DNA of 13,106 nucleotides. Origin: Verrucomicrobiota bacterium (GTDB lineage: Bacteria; Verrucomicrobiota; Verrucomicrobiia; Limisphaerales; J093). Location: assembly GCA_029907285.1 (NCBI GenBank), contig JARYMD010000078.1, positions 1 to 13,106 of the forward strand. The letters run 5' to 3'. Under the pieces are notes generated by a model. That model did no database searches and was not told where the DNA came from. It was given only the letters and a program-made list of their open reading frames with translations. A program made the translations under genes and the position numbers. How positions within the stretch are numbered: the stretch's first letter is position 1; each line of letters begins with the position of its first letter. Below, one piece after another: positions 12,677 through 13,106 of this stretch.

Positions 12677-13106
12677 ATGAAGAACACACTTTTTTGTTTT
12701 GCAGTGCCAATCGAAGCGCGGCCGTTCCTCAGAGAAGCGGGCACGCGATGGCCGGACGCCGTGTTGATCACTGGCATGGGCCGATCAAACGCCGGCAAGG
12801 CGTTGCGCCGGCGGTTGGGCGAAGACAAACCTGACAGAGTGATCAGTTGCGGGTTTGCCGGGGCGCTCAATCCGACTTTGAAGGTCGGAAACATTGTGTT
12901 TGACCCGGGACAATCAGCGGGTTTGGATCGTGTCCTTGCCGGGGCGGGAGGACGTCGGGTGCGGTTTTGTTGTGTTGACACCGTTGTGTGTAAAGCGAGC
13001 GACAAACGTCTGTTGCGGGGTTCAACAGGAGCCGACGCAGTTGACATGGAATCGGGTGGCTTGTCTGAGGTGTGTCGCGAAGCCAACCTCGGATTTGCCA
13101 TCGTTC
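12677..13106 (+). CDS. Nucleoside phosphorylase / MTA-SAH nucleosidase-like protein, 3'-truncated by the window edge
   Basis: Open frame from ATG12677 to the window end, 143 residues visible, beginning MKNTLFCFAVPIEARPFLRE. The fold family (PNP/UDP phosphorylase) is indicated by AVPIEARPF (9-17), the VLITGMGRSNAGKALRRRL block (29-47), the strand-glycine motif VISCGFAGALNP (55-66) followed by LKVGNIVF (68-75), and DAVDMESGGLSEVC (about 120-133), where the Asp-Met-Glu-Ser stretch is the ribose-binding signature with its key glutamate. Likely reaction: cleavage of the N-glycosidic bond of a purine nucleoside such as S-adenosylhomocysteine, methylthioadenosine or futalosine; it could also be the hopanoid-associated HpnG type. 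It starts 15 nt after the methyltransferase stop, so the two are probably co-transcribed. Confidence 0.78.
   Translation, partial: MKNTLFCFAVPIEARPFLREAGTRWPDAVLITGMGRSNAGKALRRRLGEDKPDRVISCGFAGALNPTLKVGNIVFDPGQSAGLDRVLAGAGGRRVRFCCVDTVVCKASDKRLLRGSTGADAVDMESGGLSEVCREANLGFAIV

Overview
The window looks like a chromosomal stretch from a moderately GC-rich, free-living Gram-negative-type bacterium. I favour the Verrucomicrobiota (a Pedosphaera/Limisphaera-like lineage). The reasons are the short heptameric and palindromic intergenic repeats (ATCACGC, ACGTTGC, GGCGCGCC hairpins), the secreted GH5-like enzyme with an Ig-like N-terminal domain, and the general gene style. This assignment rests on remembered sequence style and not on a database search. 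No phage, plasmid, transposase, CRISPR, tRNA or rRNA gene was seen.

Layout: (1) 1-1768 +, the C-terminal part of a UvrD/PcrA-type DNA helicase. (2) 1769-1994, a convergent intergenic gap with two 58-bp direct repeats and hairpins. (3) 1995-3755 -, a secreted clan GH-A (GH5-like) glycoside hydrolase. (4) 3756-4280, a divergent region of about 525 bp with a dispersed repeat element, an AT-rich 11-bp direct repeat, a good sigma-70-like promoter and a structured leader. (5) 4281-8341 +, a three-gene aspartate-family operon: homoserine dehydrogenase, threonine synthase and aspartokinase. (6) 8342-8650, a second, inverted copy of the dispersed element. (7) 8651-9439 +, an uncharacterised 262-aa protein. 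(8) 9440-9973, a gene-free region full of palindromes and 7-bp arrays. (9) 9974-11128 -, an iron-dependent alcohol dehydrogenase. (10) 11129-11485, a gene-free region with scattered copies of GTGCCAGGCTC and two hairpins. (11) 11486-12661 +, a MidA/NDUFAF7-type methyltransferase, followed after 15 nt by (12) a truncated nucleoside phosphorylase/nucleosidase (12677 to the window end).

How the genes work together: hom, thrC and lysC supply three steps of the aspartate pathway (aspartate to aspartyl phosphate; aspartate semialdehyde to homoserine; phosphohomoserine to threonine). The hom and lysC products carry C-terminal ACT domains, so allosteric control is expected. asd and thrB (homoserine kinase) are not in the window. 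MidA plus nucleosidase is a plausible methylation and by-product-clearance pair.

The most interesting unexplained signals are non-coding. First, a roughly 120-bp element occurs twice in inverted orientation, bracketing hom-thrC-lysC, with its same end about 80-86 nt from the start codon of a neighbouring gene each time. Second, the hom leader contains a perfect 16-bp inverted repeat with a G-rich loop, just after a possible 17-codon leader ORF. Third, several intergenic arrays share a 7-bp period although their sequences differ. Fourth, lysC has a Shine-Dalgarno-preceded internal ATG at the place where known aspartokinase beta subunits begin.
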